A DNA stretch of 64,000 nt from Gordonia bronchialis DSM 43247 (GTDB taxonomy: Bacteria; Actinomycetota; Actinomycetes; Mycobacteriales; Mycobacteriaceae): contig NC_013441.1 of NCBI RefSeq assembly GCF_000024785.1, positions 868,001 to 932,000 of the forward strand. The letters run 5' to 3'. A model generated the notes under the pieces. The model was not told the origin of the DNA and did not search any database. It saw nothing but the letters and a program-made list of their open reading frames with translations. A program made the translations under genes and the position numbers. Positions 27,428 to 37,339 of the stretch are shown here, piece by piece; the first letter of the stretch is position 1, and each line of letters starts with the position of its first letter.

Positions 27428-27489
27428 GCGCACGGACAGCTTTCGTGAAAGCACCCCGGCCGTCGGGATCGCTTTGGCAGCATGAGCAC

Positions 27490-28083
27490 ATGACGTCGGC
27501 GGCCACGCCCAAAGGGACGCGACGGCGGTCTCGCCTGATCGAGGCCGCCGGTGCACTGCTGCTCGAGGGGGGATTCGACGCCGTGCGCCACCGCGCGGTC
27601 GCCGAGCGCGCGCAGCTCCCACTGGCGTCGACGACCTACTACTTCGCCTCACTCGACGATCTGATGGCCGAGGCCGCGGCGTACCTGTGCCGCAACGACG
27701 AACGCTGCATCGCCGAACGCACCGATGCGGTTCCGCGCCGTCGTCGTGGTAACGGTGCGACGGCCGGGGTGCTCGCCGAGGTCTTCGTCGGAGAGGCCAC
27801 CTCCATCGAGGAACTCGCCGCCCGGTACGAGATGATCGCGCTGGCCGCCCGCTATCCGCGCCTGCGCGAGGTGGTGACCATCCGCAGGCAGACGCTGGCC
27901 ACGCATCATTCCGATGTGCTGACCCGATCGGGCCGGGTGGCCGAACCCACCCACGTCAACCAGCTGATCGCGATCGAGGACGGTGCCATCGTCGGCGCGC
28001 TGGGTCAATCCTCGATCAGTCCGATGGTCGCCACCCGCGACGCCCTGCACGAGGTGGTCGACGTGCTGGCGCCGCGGACGTGA
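27490..28083 (+). CDS. TetR-family transcriptional regulator
   Basis: 197 residues. N-terminal helix-turn-helix: SRLIEAAGALLLEGGFDAVRHRAVAERAQLP followed by STTYYFASLDDLMAEA, the classic TetR recognition pattern (read in pieces). The C-terminal ligand domain is variable. The ligand and regulon are unknown; the palindromes just upstream suggest autoregulation and control of the divergent gene. Confidence 0.88.
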   Translation: MTSAATPKGTRRRSRLIEAAGALLLEGGFDAVRHRAVAERAQLPLASTTYYFASLDDLMAEAAAYLCRNDERCIAERTDAVPRRRRGNGATAGVLAEVFVGEATSIEELAARYEMIALAARYPRLREVVTIRRQTLATHHSDVLTRSGRVAEPTHVNQLIAIEDGAIVGALGQSSISPMVATRDALHEVVDVLAPRT

Positions 28084-28199
28084 CGTCGGGTCGGCCGGGC
28101 GGCTGTCGGCGATTCGCTGTGCGCCGGCGCGCAAGAGTGTCACCATGGGCAGACGGGCGCCCGGGGGAGTGGCGCCCACGACGGACAGGGGTGGTGGCG

Positions 28200-28607
28200 G
28201 TGCGGTTCTCGACGACAGGCCGGATGATCGGTGCGACGATGCTCGGACTCATCTGCGCGGCTTCGGTGCTGGTGGGCACGGCGAGCAACGCCGACGCCGC
28301 ACCGGCCGGACGCCCGAACGCGGGGGTCCCGTTGTCGTCGGTGGTCTACGGAACGGGATGCACCTACCCGGTGACCCTCGCGGTCAACAGCTCCGGCTGG
28401 GTGGCGTTCTACGAACAGCGCACCGGTTATCCGCCGATCTTCGTCGGACGTGACCTGCCCAGCGGTGCGCTGGCGAGCATCACGTGGGTGCCGCGGCGGA
28501 TCGGTGATCGCTACCTGTATGCCGTGCAGAACGGCGTGAAGTCGCCGAAGACGCTGGTCCGGGTACGGCAGGGCTACGGCTCCAACGGCCTCTGCTTTGG
28601 TGTCTGA
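28200..28607 (+). CDS. Small secreted protein of unknown function
   Basis: About 135 residues. A signal peptide with hydrophobic core MLGLICAASVLVGTASNADA suggests export; the mature part of about 100 residues has two Cys (GTGCTYPV and NGLCFGV) that could form one disulfide, and resembles small Ig-like secreted proteins of Gordonia/Rhodococcus. Starts among GTGs at 28191, 28194 and 28200; ACAGGG lies just upstream. Located 23 bp before purB in the same direction. I do not recognise a function. Confidence 0.65.
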   Translation: MRFSTTGRMIGATMLGLICAASVLVGTASNADAAPAGRPNAGVPLSSVVYGTGCTYPVTLAVNSSGWVAFYEQRTGYPPIFVGRDLPSGALASITWVPRRIGDRYLYAVQNGVKSPKTLVRVRQGYGSNGLCFGV

Positions 28608-28630
28608 CCAGCGGCAACTACACTGGCGGG

Positions 28631-30070
28631 GTGCCCACCACCGCCGGTAAACCGGTCATCTCCAACGTCCTGGCCAACCGCTACGCATCTGCTGAGCTGA
28701 CCGCGATCTGGTCGGCGAGCGCCAAGATCGAACTCGAGCGGCAGTTGTGGATCGCGGTTCTGAAGGCACAGCGCGATCTCGGGATCGACGTCCCCGCCGA
28801 CGCCATCGCCGATTACGAGCGGGTGGTCGGCCAGATCGACCTTGCGTCCATCGCCGAGCGAGAGCGCGTCACCCGCCACGACGTGAAGGCCCGGATCGAG
28901 GAGTTCAACGCACTCGCCGGTCACGAGCAGATCCACAAGGGCATGACGAGCCGCGACCTCACCGAGAACGTCGAACAGCTGCAGATCCTGCGGTCCCTCG
29001 AGCATGTGCACGCCCACGGGGTGGCGGTGTTGGCGCGGCTGACCGAACGCGCCGCGCAGTACTCCTCGGTGGTGATGGCCGGCCGCAGCCACAACGTCGC
29101 CGCGCAGGCCACCACGCTGGGCAAGCGGTTCGCGTCGGCCGCAGACGAACTGATGATCGCCCTCACCCGGCTGCGCGAGCTGATCGACCGGTATCCGTTG
29201 CGCGGCATCAAGGGTCCGATGGGCACGTCGCAGGACATGCTGGACCTGCTCGGCGGCGACGCCGACAAACTCGCCGACCTCGAGAACCGCGTCGCCGATC
29301 ACCTCGGCTTCGCGCGGACCTTCACCTCGGTCGGCCAGATCTATCCGCGTTCGCTGGATCACGACGTCGTCTCGGCGCTGGTCCAGATGGCCGCGGCCCC
29401 ATCGTCGCTGGCGCACACCATCCGGCTGATGGCCGGCCACGAGCTGGTCACCGAGGGCTTCCAGCCCGGCCAGGTGGGGTCCTCGGCGATGCCGCACAAG
29501 ATGAACACCCGCAGCTGCGAACGTGTCAACGGGCTGGCCGTGGTGCTGCGCGGTTACGGTTCGATGGCCGCCGAACTCGCCGGCGCCCAGTGGAACGAGG
29601 GCGACGTGTTCTGCTCGGTGATCCGACGCGTCGCGCTGCCCGACGCCTTCTTCGCGATCGACGGCCTGATGGAGACCTTTCTGACCGTGCTCGCCGAATT
29701 CGGTGCCTACCCGGCCGTGATCGCCAACGAACTCGACCGCTACCTGCCATTCCTGGCGACCACCAAGGTGCTGATGGCCTCGGTGCGCGCCGGCGTCGGC
29801 CGGGAGACCGCGCATGAGGCCATCAAGGAGAATGCCGTGGCCGTCGCCCTCGCCATGCGCGAGGAGGGACGCGAACCCGATCTCCTCGACCGTCTCGCCG
29901 CCGACGACCGCATCCCCCTCGATCGATCCCAGCTCGACGATCTGCTCGCCGACAAGGCGGCATTCGTCGGCGCCGCACAGGCCCAGGTCGCCGACGTCAT
30001 CGCGGCGGCCGAGAAGATCATCGCCCGCTATCCCGAGGCTGCGGCCTATGTGCCGGCGCCGATCCTCTGA
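28631..30070 (+). CDS. purB: Adenylosuccinate lyase
   Basis: 479 residues. Fumarase/aspartase superfamily signatures: MTSRDLTENVEQLQ, AGRSHNVAAQATTLGKRFA with the catalytic His, and the signature loop GQVGSSAMPHKMNTRSCER. It cleaves SAICAR to AICAR and adenylosuccinate to AMP, releasing fumarate, acting directly after the purC product in the pathway. GTG start at 28631. purC follows within 350 bp. The convergent SelW-like gene ends only 7 bp away. Confidence 0.95.
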   Translation: MPTTAGKPVISNVLANRYASAELTAIWSASAKIELERQLWIAVLKAQRDLGIDVPADAIADYERVVGQIDLASIAERERVTRHDVKARIEEFNALAGHEQIHKGMTSRDLTENVEQLQILRSLEHVHAHGVAVLARLTERAAQYSSVVMAGRSHNVAAQATTLGKRFASAADELMIALTRLRELIDRYPLRGIKGPMGTSQDMLDLLGGDADKLADLENRVADHLGFARTFTSVGQIYPRSLDHDVVSALVQMAAAPSSLAHTIRLMAGHELVTEGFQPGQVGSSAMPHKMNTRSCERVNGLAVVLRGYGSMAAELAGAQWNEGDVFCSVIRRVALPDAFFAIDGLMETFLTVLAEFGAYPAVIANELDRYLPFLATTKVLMASVRAGVGRETAHEAIKENAVAVALAMREEGREPDLLDRLAADDRIPLDRSQLDDLLADKAAFVGAAQAQVADVIAAAEKIIARYPEAAAYVPAPIL

Positions 30071-30077
30071 CCTCCGG

Positions 30078-30365
30078 CTACGACTCGTCCGCCCGGTCGG
30101 CGTGCCCGATGTTCCAGTCCGGTAGCGCGACGTCGCGGACGAGCTTCTTGAGGGTGACGACATCGGGGAAACCGCCGTCGCGCTTGCGTTCCCACACCTG
30201 GGTGCCGTCGACGTCGATGTGGAAGACGCCGCCGGTGCCCGGCACCAGGGTCACCGACCCGAGTTCGGTGCCGAAGGTGTTCAGCAGTTCGCCGGCCATC
30301 CAGGAGGCGCGCAGCAGCCAATTGCACTGCGTGCAGTAGGTGATGGTGATCTGTGGCCCCGTCAT
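30078..30365 (-). CDS. SelT/SelW/SelH family (Rdx) thioredoxin-fold protein
   Basis: 95 residues. N-terminal [19 protein letters not shown] with the CxxC pair (Cys instead of selenocysteine), followed by [26 protein letters not shown], the family's conserved C-terminal block. Assigned to redox protection in other organisms; the partner is unknown. It lies antisense between purB and purC, with its 5' end about 35 bp from the purC start on the other strand. Confidence 0.85.
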   Translation of the reverse strand: MTGPQITITYCTQCNWLLRASWMAGELLNTFGTELGSVTLVPGTGGVFHIDVDGTQVWERKRDGGFPDVVTLKKLVRDVALPDWNIGHADRADES

Positions 30366-30400
30366 GGCTGACAGCGTGGCATACCTCTAGGGTCGAGTGC

Positions 30401-31300
30401 ATGCGACCCGATTTGCAGTCCTACCGGCATCTGGCGTCGGGCAAGGTGCGCGAGATCTACGAGATCGACTCCGACACCCTGTTGCTCGTCGCCTCCGACC
30501 GGATCTCCGCCTACGACCACATCCTGAGCCCGGCGATCGGCGACAAGGGACGCATCCTGACGGCGATGAGCTTCTTCTGGTTCGACGTCCTCGGCGTGCC
30601 CAATCATCTTGCCGGCGGACCCACCGACGAGCGCATCCCGGCCGAGGCCGTCGGCCGTTCGATGGTGGTCCGACGACTCCCGATGGTGCAGGTGGAGTGC
30701 GTGGCCCGTGGCTACCTCACCGGCTCGGGCCTGCTCGACTATCAGGCGAGCGGAGCAGTGTGCGGTATCGCGTTGCCGGCCGGGCTCGGCGAGGCGAGCA
30801 AACTGCCCGAACCGATCTTCACCCCGGCCACCAAGGCAGAGCAGGGGGAGCACGACGAGAACATCAGCTTCGAGCACGTCGTCGCGCAGGAGGGCGCCCA
30901 GCGTGCCGAGGCCCTGCGCCAGGCGACCCTCGACATCTATTCGCGCGGCGCCGAGATCGCCGCCGAACGTGGAATCATTCTGGCGGACACCAAGTTCGAG
31001 TTCGGTCTCGGCGACGACGGTGAGTTGGTGCTGGCCGACGAGGTGCTCACGCCGGATTCCTCCCGCTACTGGGAGGCGGCAACGTACCGGCCGGGTGAGG
31101 TGCAGCCGAGCTTCGACAAGCAGATCGTCCGCAACTGGCTGACTGGCCTCGATTCCGGTTGGGATCGAGCCTCCGATACACCGCCACCCGCGTTGCCCGA
31201 CGACGTGGTCGCACGGACTCGGCAGCGCTATATCGAAGCCTACGAATGGATTTCGCAACGCAGCTTCGCGGATTGGCCGGATGCGGAGGTCAGCCGATGA
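30401..31300 (+). CDS. purC: Phosphoribosylaminoimidazole-succinocarboxamide synthase
   Basis: 299 residues. Motifs: [14 protein letters not shown] (ATP loop), [48 protein letters not shown] and [21 protein letters not shown] near the active site. Joins aspartate to CAIR with ATP (purine step 8). ATG 30401 is the family start. Coupled by ATGA overlap to the peptidase gene ptrB, an arrangement I recall from mycobacteria. Confidence 0.95.
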   Translation: MRPDLQSYRHLASGKVREIYEIDSDTLLLVASDRISAYDHILSPAIGDKGRILTAMSFFWFDVLGVPNHLAGGPTDERIPAEAVGRSMVVRRLPMVQVECVARGYLTGSGLLDYQASGAVCGIALPAGLGEASKLPEPIFTPATKAEQGEHDENISFEHVVAQEGAQRAEALRQATLDIYSRGAEIAAERGIILADTKFEFGLGDDGELVLADEVLTPDSSRYWEAATYRPGEVQPSFDKQIVRNWLTGLDSGWDRASDTPPPALPDDVVARTRQRYIEAYEWISQRSFADWPDAEVSR

Positions 31301-33426
31301 GCGCGCCCGTCGCCAAGAAGATCCCGACCGAGCGAATCCACCACGGGGAGACGGTCGTCGACCACTACGAATGGTTGCGTGACAAGGACGATCCCGAGGT
31401 GATCGCCTATCTCGAGGCGCAGAATGCGTTCACCGAGAAGCACACCGCTCATCTCGATGGGCTGCGCAAGCAGATCTTCGCCGAGATCAAGTCGCGCACC
31501 AAGGAAACCGACATGTCGGTCCCGTCGCGTCGTGGAAAGTACTGGTATTACGGGCGGACCCAGGAGGGCAAGCAGTACGCGGTGCATTGCCGGTGCCCCA
31601 TCGCCGACGACGAGGACTGGACGCCGCCGGAGGTGTCCGAAGAGGTCGAACTGCCCGGCGAGGAGGTCCTGCTCGACTCCAACGCCGAGGCGCAGGGGCA
31701 CGACTTCTACAGTCTCGGTGCGCTGTCGGTCAGCGACGACGGTGACTGGCTCGCCTACAGCACCGACGTGGTCGGTGACGAGCGATACACGTTGCGTTTC
31801 AAGAACCTTCGCACCGGAGAGTTGCTCGACGAGTACATCGCCGACACTGCGGGGGGTGCGGTGTGGTCGGCCGACGCCCAGCACGTCTTCTATCAGACCG
31901 TGGACGCGGCGTGGCGCCCGGACACGGTGTGGCGCCACGACTTCGGCACCGACGGGCCCGACGTCAAGGTGTTCCACGAACCCGATGAACGCTACTGGGT
32001 CGGGATGGGGTCCACGCGCAGCGACCGCTACCTGGTGATCGGGGCGGGCTCCAAGGTCACCTCCGAGGTGTACGTTCTCGACGCGCATGATCCGACGGGC
32101 GAATTCCGCAGCGTCGCACCACGGGTCGACGGTGTGGAGTACAGCGTCGAACATGCCGTCATCGACGGCGCCGACTACTTCGTCATCGTGCACAACGACA
32201 TCCGCGACGGTGCCAAGGCGGAGAACTTCGCCATCGACATCGCTCCCGTCGACGATCCGGCAGACCGTCGCGAGCTCATCGCCCATGACGCGACTCGGCG
32301 GATCGAGGACCTCGACGCCTTCCGTGACTATCTGGTGCTCTCCTATCGGCGGGAGGCGTTGCCGCGCATCGCGATCGCCGATCTCCGCACCATCAGCGGG
32401 GTTCCGGCGGACCGGGATTTCCACGAGGTCGTCTTCGACGAGGAGTTGGCCTCGGTGGGACTCGCCGGGAACCGCGAATGGGCCACACCCAAGCTCCGGA
32501 TCGGATACGGCAGCTTCACCGAGCCCAGTGAACTCATCGAACTCGACGTCACCACCGGCGAGCGCACGCTGCTCAAGCGGCAACCCGTGCTCGGTGGGTA
32601 CGACGCCGCCGACTATGTCCAGTCCCGCGAATGGGCCACCGCAGCCGACGGCACTCGCATCCCACTGTCAATCGTGCGTCGCAAGGGAACCGACGAGCGA
32701 AAACCTGCCCCGTTGCTGTTGTACGGCTACGGGTCGTATGAGAGCAGCATCGACCCGTACTTCTCGGTGTCGCGTCTGTCGATGCTCGATCGCGGCGTGG
32801 TGTTCGTGTTGGCGCATGTGCGCGGCGGTGGCGAGATGGGCCGATATTGGTACGAGAACGGCAAGGAACTCAGCAAGAAGAACACCTTCACCGATTTCGT
32901 CTCCGCGGCACAGTATCTCGTCGACTCCGGCTGGACGACTCCGGCCCAGATGGTGGCCGAGGGCGGCTCGGCCGGCGGACTGCTGGTGGGTGCGGTGGCC
33001 AACCTCGCGCCACAGCTGTTCAACGGAATCCTGGCCGCGGTGCCGTTCGTCGACGCCCTCAACTCCATCCTCGACCCGTCCCTGCCGCTGACCGTCATCG
33101 AGTGGGATGAGTGGGGCGATCCGCTGCACAACCCGGATGTCTACTCCTACATGCGTTCCTACTCGCCCTACGAGAACGTCGTGGAGCAGCCCTATCCGCG
33201 GATCCTGGCGCTGACCTCTCTCAACGACACCCGGGTGTTGTTCACCGAGGCCGCGAAATGGGTTGCGCGGCTCCAGGAGTGCAATACCTCCGGCAACCTG
33301 ATCTTGCTGAAGACGGAGATGTCGGCGGGGCACGGTGGGGTCAGCGGACGCTATAAGCAGTGGGAGGAGGTCTCGTTCGAGATCGCCTGGATTCTGCAGC
33401 AGACGGGTGCGTTGGCCGCGACCTGA
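31297..33426 (+). CDS. ptrB: Oligopeptidase B (S9 family serine peptidase)
   Basis: 709 residues. An N-terminal beta-propeller (about 70-410) gates a C-terminal alpha/beta-hydrolase peptidase. The nucleophile is in [13 protein letters not shown] (about residue 560), the acid in SLNDTRVLF, and the His in [28 protein letters not shown] is the family block. Cleaves short peptides after Arg/Lys in the cytoplasm. Translationally coupled to purC; ends at a strong bidirectional terminator. Confidence 0.92.
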   Translation: MSAPVAKKIPTERIHHGETVVDHYEWLRDKDDPEVIAYLEAQNAFTEKHTAHLDGLRKQIFAEIKSRTKETDMSVPSRRGKYWYYGRTQEGKQYAVHCRCPIADDEDWTPPEVSEEVELPGEEVLLDSNAEAQGHDFYSLGALSVSDDGDWLAYSTDVVGDERYTLRFKNLRTGELLDEYIADTAGGAVWSADAQHVFYQTVDAAWRPDTVWRHDFGTDGPDVKVFHEPDERYWVGMGSTRSDRYLVIGAGSKVTSEVYVLDAHDPTGEFRSVAPRVDGVEYSVEHAVIDGADYFVIVHNDIRDGAKAENFAIDIAPVDDPADRRELIAHDATRRIEDLDAFRDYLVLSYRREALPRIAIADLRTISGVPADRDFHEVVFDEELASVGLAGNREWATPKLRIGYGSFTEPSELIELDVTTGERTLLKRQPVLGGYDAADYVQSREWATAADGTRIPLSIVRRKGTDERKPAPLLLYGYGSYESSIDPYFSVSRLSMLDRGVVFVLAHVRGGGEMGRYWYENGKELSKKNTFTDFVSAAQYLVDSGWTTPAQMVAEGGSAGGLLVGAVANLAPQLFNGILAAVPFVDALNSILDPSLPLTVIEWDEWGDPLHNPDVYSYMRSYSPYENVVEQPYPRILALTSLNDTRVLFTEAAKWVARLQECNTSGNLILLKTEMSAGHGGVSGRYKQWEEVSFEIAWILQQTGALAAT

Positions 33427-33446
33427 CGTTGCGCCGCACGTGACAA

Positions 33447-33493
33447 GCACAAAGGCTCCGCCGGGAGCAATCACCCCGGCGGAGCCTTTGTGC
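33447..33493. terminator. Bidirectional terminator, 19-bp stem
   Basis: GCACAAAGGCTCCGCCGGG pairs exactly with its complement at 33475-33493 around a 9-nt loop. It sits between the convergent ptrB and efflux genes, with AAAGG/CCTTT tracts suited to both directions. Confidence 0.9.
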
Positions 33494-33502
33494 GATCGGT
33501 GA

Positions 33503-34984
33503 TCAGTGCATGATGACCGGTGCCGGCTTGTCCATGTCCTCTTCGACCAGCGGCGAGTCGATCTTCTTGCGGGGCAGGAAGAACGCCGGGATCAGGGTCA
33601 CCGCGACGAGGACGACGGCGACGATGAAGGTGTTGGCGAACCCGGAGGCGGCTGCGTCCATTCCGCCGGTGGCGGCGGACTTGAGGTTGTTCACCAGTAG
33701 CACCGAGATGACCGCGGTACCGATCGACGACGCGGTCTGCTGCACGACGTTCATCAGCGTCGAGCCGTCGGGGACCTGCGAGTTCTTCAGGGTGGCCAGT
33801 GCGGCCGACATGATCGGCATCATCGTCATACCCATACCGAGGCCCTGGACGAACAGTGCGCCGCAGAGGAGCCAGTAGGAGGTGTCGGCGGCCAGGAACA
33901 CGAACGTGCCCATGCCGACGAAGATCAGCACGATACCGGCGAGAACGAACTTGCCGGGCCCGATCTTGTCGGTCATGCGCCCGGCGATCGGCATGGTGAG
34001 CATCGCGCCGAGACCCTGTGGGGCCAGCAGCAATCCGGCCATCAGGGTGGTCTCACCCCGCACACCGATGAAGTACTGCGGGTACAGCAGCGACGCGCCG
34101 AAGAACGCGATCATGAACAGCGTCATGGTGATGACGGCGATGGACAGGGTCCGGTTGCGGAAGAGTCGCAGATCCAGCAGCGGATTGCTACTGCGCAGGG
34201 CATGGAAGATGAACCCGGCGATCAGCGCGGCACCCACGATGGCCGGCCCGAGAACCTTGGCGGCGATGAATGTGCCTTCTTCGGCGCTCGAGGAGATGCC
34301 GTAGAGGAACAGTGCGAGACCCGGTGACAGCAGCAGCAATCCGACGATGTCGATGGACGGTCGCGAGGTCGCCTCGTCGTCGCGCAGCACGATCCACGAG
34401 TAGATCAGCGCGGCGATGCCGATCGGGACGTTGATCAGGAACACCCAGTGCCACGAGGTGGTCTCGATCAGGAAACCACCCAGGATCGGTCCGCCGATGG
34501 GGCCGAGAAGCATCGGGATGCCCAGCACTGCCATCACGGAGCCCACGCGCTCGGGCCCGGCCGCCTTGGTCAGGATCATCATGCCGATCGGCATGAGCAG
34601 TCCGCCGCCGAGTCCCTGGATCACACGGAACGCGACCAGCATGCCGATGTTCTGGGCGAGCGCGCACAGCGCGGACCCGAGCACGAACAACACCAGCGAG
34701 GTCATGTAGACCTTCTTGATGCCGAATCGGGCTGCGGCCCAACTGGACAGCGGGATCACCGCGGCGAGGGCGAGGGTGTAGCCGGTGGCGGTCCACGCCG
34801 CTCCGGCGGCGTCGGTGCCGAACTCGGACTTGAAGGTGTCCTGCGCGACCGCGACCACGGTGACGTCGAGGATCGACATGATCGCGCCGAGCACGACCAC
34901 GCCGGCGACCATCAGCACGTGACGGTCGAGCTTGGTGTCCGGCGGCCCTTGGTGGAGGTGCCCGCCGGTGGAGGTTTCGGACAT
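33503..34984 (-). CDS. DHA2 family (EmrB/QacA) multidrug efflux MFS transporter
   Basis: 493 residues with about 14 hydrophobic helices. Family marks: motif D1 near helix 1 (ILDVTVVAVAQDTF), motif A-like SWAAARFGIKKVYM, motif C GIPMLLGPIGGPILGG, and WHWVFLINVPIG. Proton-coupled drug export is the usual role. The MarR-family gene lies 44 bp upstream in the same direction, so the transporter is probably induced when MarR binds its ligand. ATG 34984 chosen; the long open frame further upstream is a shadow of marR. Confidence 0.9.
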   Translation of the reverse strand: MSETSTGGHLHQGPPDTKLDRHVLMVAGVVVLGAIMSILDVTVVAVAQDTFKSEFGTDAAGAAWTATGYTLALAAVIPLSSWAAARFGIKKVYMTSLVLFVLGSALCALAQNIGMLVAFRVIQGLGGGLLMPIGMMILTKAAGPERVGSVMAVLGIPMLLGPIGGPILGGFLIETTSWHWVFLINVPIGIAALIYSWIVLRDDEATSRPSIDIVGLLLLSPGLALFLYGISSSAEEGTFIAAKVLGPAIVGAALIAGFIFHALRSSNPLLDLRLFRNRTLSIAVITMTLFMIAFFGASLLYPQYFIGVRGETTLMAGLLLAPQGLGAMLTMPIAGRMTDKIGPGKFVLAGIVLIFVGMGTFVFLAADTSYWLLCGALFVQGLGMGMTMMPIMSAALATLKNSQVPDGSTLMNVVQQTASSIGTAVISVLLVNNLKSAATGGMDAAASGFANTFIVAVVLVAVTLIPAFFLPRKKIDSPLVEEDMDKPAPVIMH

Positions 34985-35028
34985 GGATCTTCCTGTCGTT
35001 TGTCGGGAGCGTCGGGTGAGGTTGTGGT

Positions 35029-35565
35029 TCAAGGTTTTTCGGCTGCGGCGACGATTTCGGACAGTTCCTCGTCGGAGATGTCGAAGTAATCCACGTCGTC
35101 GTCGACGATGGGCCGCAGGGTTCGGCACAGGTCGCCGCGCATGTTCGCGGGGAGTCCGCTCACGAATCGCCGCACGATCTCCTGCTTGATGGTCAGCTGT
35201 GAGTCGAGGAACTGCTTGCCGTCTGCGGTCAGGGAGACACGTTTGACACGGCGATCGGTACTGTCTTCGCGGCGGTCCACGAGATCGCTGACAACCAGCT
35301 TGTCGACGGTACGTCCGGCTGCGGCCAGCGAGAGGTGTACGTGGTCGGCGATCTCGTTCACCGACATCGGCGCCTCGTGGGCTCCCAGCGCGAACATCAC
35401 CTTGAGCTGGGAGAAGGTGAGGTCGGTGGCCGCCAGTGAGTCCATTGTGTGCGCCTTGCCGAGACAGGCGAGGCGGTCGAGGAATTCCAGCAGCGCCGCG
35501 TACGCGGCGTCGACGGAGCACGAACGCTCGTCGTCGGACGCGGTGGGCACGGCAGAGTCAGGCAC
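35029..35565 (-). CDS. MarR-family transcriptional regulator
   Basis: 178 residues with a winged helix: FSQLKVMFALGAHEAPMSVNEIADHVHLSLAAAGRTVDKLV, then DRREDSTDRRVKRVSLTADGK (the wing and DxRxxR block; quoted as separate motifs AAAGRTVDKL and DSTDRRVKRVSLT). It likely represses itself and the downstream efflux gene. The upstream 35566-35620 stretch is unusually A/T-rich for this DNA and probably holds the promoter and operator (TTGCGTTAG and GTTGCATCG on the minus strand). Confidence 0.88.
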   Translation of the reverse strand: MPDSAVPTASDDERSCSVDAAYAALLEFLDRLACLGKAHTMDSLAATDLTFSQLKVMFALGAHEAPMSVNEIADHVHLSLAAAGRTVDKLVVSDLVDRREDSTDRRVKRVSLTADGKQFLDSQLTIKQEIVRRFVSGLPANMRGDLCRTLRPIVDDDVDYFDISDEELSEIVAAAEKP

Positions 35566-35669
35566 TGGAAAATGCTAACTCCGATGCAACTATTTCTCTA
35601 ACGCAATTATCGGTGACGTTGGGCACACTTGACCCGCCGGCAGTGTGCGCGGTCACAGCGAGTGCGGCG

Positions 35670-36396
35670 CTACATCATGTGCTTCGGGTGGACCGACGAC
35701 GGCATCAGCTGCAGCATCGACATGTTGTAGCCGACGAGCCGCATGCCCTCGGTGGGTTCCGCGTAGACCTCGGCACGTGCCGCGGACCCCAGGTTGTGTG
35801 GGCCGACCACGCGATAGCAAGACTGGTTGAAACTTCCGAACCAGATGCGGATGAACAACTTCGGGTTGAGCATCAGCCTCCACATGGGGATCAGGCAGCC
35901 GATCTCGCGCGCCAGTGAATCGAGGTAGACGACCTGCGACGGGATGGACTCGGTGTGACGTGGGCTCAGCGCGGTCCAGTACGGGCGAACGAAGCCGTAC
36001 ACAGGACGATGGTGTCGAACTGCGCCGACGTCGAATTATCTTGGTGGTGAGCGCGGACGGTTCCGTGATCGGTCGACTTGTCACCGTCGAAGACGCGCGG
36101 CAACAGCCAGGTGCAGGAACGGATCGACAGCGCGCAGGACTCGGCGACATCGCCGATCTCCCGGACGATATCGGCGCCGGATTCGGCCAATCCGACAATC
36201 AGGACCTTCGTGCCGCAGAATCGGTCACTGTTGCGGTATTCGGCCGAATGGACGATTTCGCCGGAAGAGTCTTCTATGCCCGGTAAGTCAGTATTCGGGG
36301 TTTTGAACCGGAACAGACGGCGACTGCGCCGAATTCCTCGAACAGGTCGGCGTACTCCCGCAGATAGCCGTGATATTGACTGCGCGAGGTGAGTCC
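35670..36396 (-). pseudogene. Remnant of a flavin-containing monooxygenase
   Basis: Three pieces in different frames read in order as one flavin monooxygenase. First, SRSQYHGYLREYADLFEEFG (36274-36396 region). Then GTKVLIVGLAESGADIVREI, the NADPH-binding GxGxSG-like site (around 36190-36230), running on to VFDGDKSTDHGTVRAHHQDN. Last, a C-terminal frame of 110 codons (35670-36002) ending MLQLMPSSVHPKHMM. The N-terminal FAD domain is missing and at least two frameshifts separate the pieces. Base composition is less GC-rich than neighbours, suggesting acquisition then decay. No function expected. Confidence 0.75.
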
Positions 36397-36445
36397 CGAG
36401 CGGGGCCCCGTCCTCCTCGTGAACCTTCCGCTAGCGTTGTGTGAC

Positions 36446-36928
36446 GTGAGCAACGTCAAAGACATCCCGGTTACCGCGCTCGATGGCAGCGCACTGAATC
36501 TCACCGACTTCACCGGCCCACTGCTGGTGGTCAACGTGGCCAGTAAATGCGGCCTGACACCCCAGTACACCGGACTGGAAGAGCTGGCCAAGACCTACGG
36601 CGATCGCGGCCTCACGGTCGTCGGTATGCCGTGCAACCAGTTCATGGGCCAGGAGCCGGGCACCGCCGAGGAGATCGCCACCTTCTGCTCGACCAGCTAC
36701 GGCGTGACCTTCCCGCTGCTGGAGAAGGCCGACGTCAACGGCGACGACCGGCACCCGCTGTACGCCGAGCTGACCAAGGCGACCGACGACTCCGGCGAGG
36801 CCGGCGACGTGCAGTGGAACTTCGAGAAGTTCCTCGTCAACGCCGACGGTGAGGTGGTCAACCGCTTTCGGCCCCGCACCGAACCGACCGATCCCGCGGT
36901 GGTCTCGGCTATCGAGAGCGTCCTGTAG
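36446..36928 (+). CDS. Glutathione peroxidase family protein (thiol peroxidase)
   Basis: 160 residues: VNVASKCGLTPQYTGLEEL with the peroxidatic Cys (Cys rather than Sec), VVGMPCNQFMGQEPGTAEEI with a second Cys, and WNFEKFLVNADGEV. Bacterial members usually take electrons from thioredoxin or other thiols to reduce peroxides, not necessarily glutathione, which Mycobacteriales replace by mycothiol. GTG 36446 chosen because the family begins about five residues later; GTG/ATG further upstream would add an unrelated leader. A hairpin follows. Confidence 0.9.
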   Translation: MSNVKDIPVTALDGSALNLTDFTGPLLVVNVASKCGLTPQYTGLEELAKTYGDRGLTVVGMPCNQFMGQEPGTAEEIATFCSTSYGVTFPLLEKADVNGDDRHPLYAELTKATDDSGEAGDVQWNFEKFLVNADGEVVNRFRPRTEPTDPAVVSAIESVL

Positions 36929-36941
36929 AGGATTCACCCCG

Positions 36942-36986
36942 ATGTGTAGTAGAAGGTCACTCCTGAGATGACCTTCTACTACACAT
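36942..36986. repeat. Palindromic hairpin element, copy 1 (GTAGTAGAAGGTCA family)
   Basis: The 18-bp arms ATGTGTAGTAGAAGGTCA and its exact complement surround a 9-nt loop. The inner arm GTAGTAGAAGGTCA and part of the loop (CTCCT) recur at 58868-58906. Located 13 bp behind the peroxidase stop, so it probably acts as its terminator, but the conserved sequence suggests a dispersed element. Confidence 0.8.
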
Positions 36987-37092
36987 TGCCGCCCGGGTGG
37001 ACGGCAGGCGCTCTGCTCGACACCGTCGATTCCGGAGCCACCCGGTAAGGTGATCGCTGGAGATGGCAGCAGTGAGAACGGAGCATGTGCCC

Positions 37093-37332
37093 ATGGCGCG
37101 AGTGGTGGTCGACGTGATGCCCAAGGCCGAAATCCTCGACCCCCAGGGGCAGGCGATCGTCGGAGCCCTGGGACGCCTCGGATTCAGCGGCGTCGCCGAC
37201 GTCCGGCAGGGCAAGCGGTTCGAACTCGAAGTCGATGACACCGTCGACGACGTGACACTCGAGCGCATCGCCGAGGAACTCCTCACCAATACGGTCATCG
37301 AGAACTTCAGCGTCTCCCGGGTCGCGGAGTAA
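37093..37332 (+). CDS. purS: Phosphoribosylformylglycinamidine synthase subunit PurS
   Basis: 79 residues, the usual size: [37 protein letters not shown], and the C-terminal [15 protein letters not shown]. PurS dimerises and bridges PurQ to PurL in the FGAM synthase complex, helping channel ammonia. ATG 37093 chosen over 37063 because family homology starts there and GGAG lies about 10 bp upstream. purQ follows after 7 bp; purL is not in the window. Confidence 0.93.
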   Translation: MARVVVDVMPKAEILDPQGQAIVGALGRLGFSGVADVRQGKRFELEVDDTVDDVTLERIAEELLTNTVIENFSVSRVAE

Positions 37333-37339
37333 GCGAGCG

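Noticed and set aside
33503..35521. MFS protein with a 180-residue N-terminal extension
   Set aside because: The extension is the marR gene read in another frame; homology begins at ATG 34984.
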